Positions 52,692-53,112 of a stretch of DNA of 53,112 bases are shown piece by piece. The stretch is from Pseudomonadota bacterium (lineage in GTDB: Bacteria > Pseudomonadota > Alphaproteobacteria > Rhizobiales > Xanthobacteraceae). Position 1 is the first letter of the stretch; each line of letters starts with the position of its first letter. The stretch covers positions 1 to 53,112 of the forward strand of contig JAKAPE010000002.1 in NCBI GenBank assembly GCA_021811945.1, in the 5' to 3' direction. The position numbers and the translations under genes were made by a program. The notes beneath the pieces were generated by a model. It saw only the letters and a program-made list of their open reading frames with translations. It searched no databases and was not told the DNA's origin.

Positions 52692-53112
52692 ATGACGCGG
52701 CCCAAGGCCGGCTATAATCGTACGATGCCGGGAATGCTCGTCAGAGCAGCGCTGGTCACGCTTGGAGTCACGCTTGAAGTCACGCTTGGGCTCCTCGTCG
52801 CCACGGGAGCGCAGGCGCAGCTCCCATGGCAGATTTGGGGGCATCCGCCGCCGCAGTCGAGGACGCATCATCATTACCGCCGCGAGCGTCGCCAAACCGA
52901 ACCGCCGCCCCCCGTGCTGGTGCCGGATTCGCGCGACCGCCTGGTGGCGGCCCCTGCCGCCTTCGCCGGCCGGCCCTACTGGCTGGCGCTCGCCCAATGC
53001 GGCGGCATCTATTTCAAGCTCGACACCCTCTATGCCGACGCTGCGATCCGCGCCCGCGTAATCAGGCCTGACCCCAGAGCGAATGCCAAGTTCACCACAA
53101 AGCTCAACGAAG
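52692..53112 (+). CDS. Exported hypothetical protein, truncated by window end
   Basis: Manual translation [50 protein letters not shown]...AGRPYWLALAQCGGIYFKLDTLYADAAIRARVIRPD, open to the end. Confidence 0.6.
   Translation, partial: MTRPKAGYNRTMPGMLVRAALVTLGVTLEVTLGLLVATGAQAQLPWQIWGHPPPQSRTHHHYRRERRQTEPPPPVLVPDSRDRLVAAPAAFAGRPYWLALAQCGGIYFKLDTLYADAAIRARVIRPDPRANAKFTTKLNE
52755..52790. repeat. 12-bp tandem repeat (gtcacgcttgRR x3) in signal-peptide coding region
   Basis: gtcacgcttgga-gtcacgcttgaa-gtcacgcttggg read directly. Confidence 0.9.

Overview
High-GC alphaproteobacterial (Rhizobiales-like) chromosomal window, mostly conserved housekeeping genes. Left part (mainly minus strand): a decayed ABC substrate-binding protein gene, topA, an MltB-type lytic transglycosylase, dprA, plsY and a pyrB whose product carries a C-terminal PyrI-like zinc module, then aidB (+) and ruvX (-). 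Next come DUF1127 and small Cys-rich proteins, tRNA-Val, HU and tRNA-Asp. The centre is a complete nuoA-N complex I operon with two extra ORFs inside it (a hot-dog thioesterase between nuoC and nuoD, and a small exported protein between nuoD and nuoE), followed by birA and ribonuclease J. Right part: a DUF4258 TA-like pair, mce, proS, lolC/lolD, coaD, two cyclophilin PPIases, queA (apparent CTG start), tgt, NUDIX, a NEW3-ABC transporter trio, a DUF1236 protein, mccB, a HigBA-like TA module flanked by a diverged duplicate of the mccB 3' end, OsmC, BrnTA, RidA, DUF2905, SDR and a truncated exported protein. Best candidates for follow-up: the PyrB-zinc-domain fusion at a locus without pyrC; the TA cassette bracketed by two mccB 3' ends (52/64 identical by my hand alignment); the DUF4258/partner pair; the extra ORFs in the nuo operon; and three exported proteins whose signal peptides are built on short in-frame tandem repeats. 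No CRISPR array, phage or complete IS element was seen. All family calls are from reading the translations; no database search was run.
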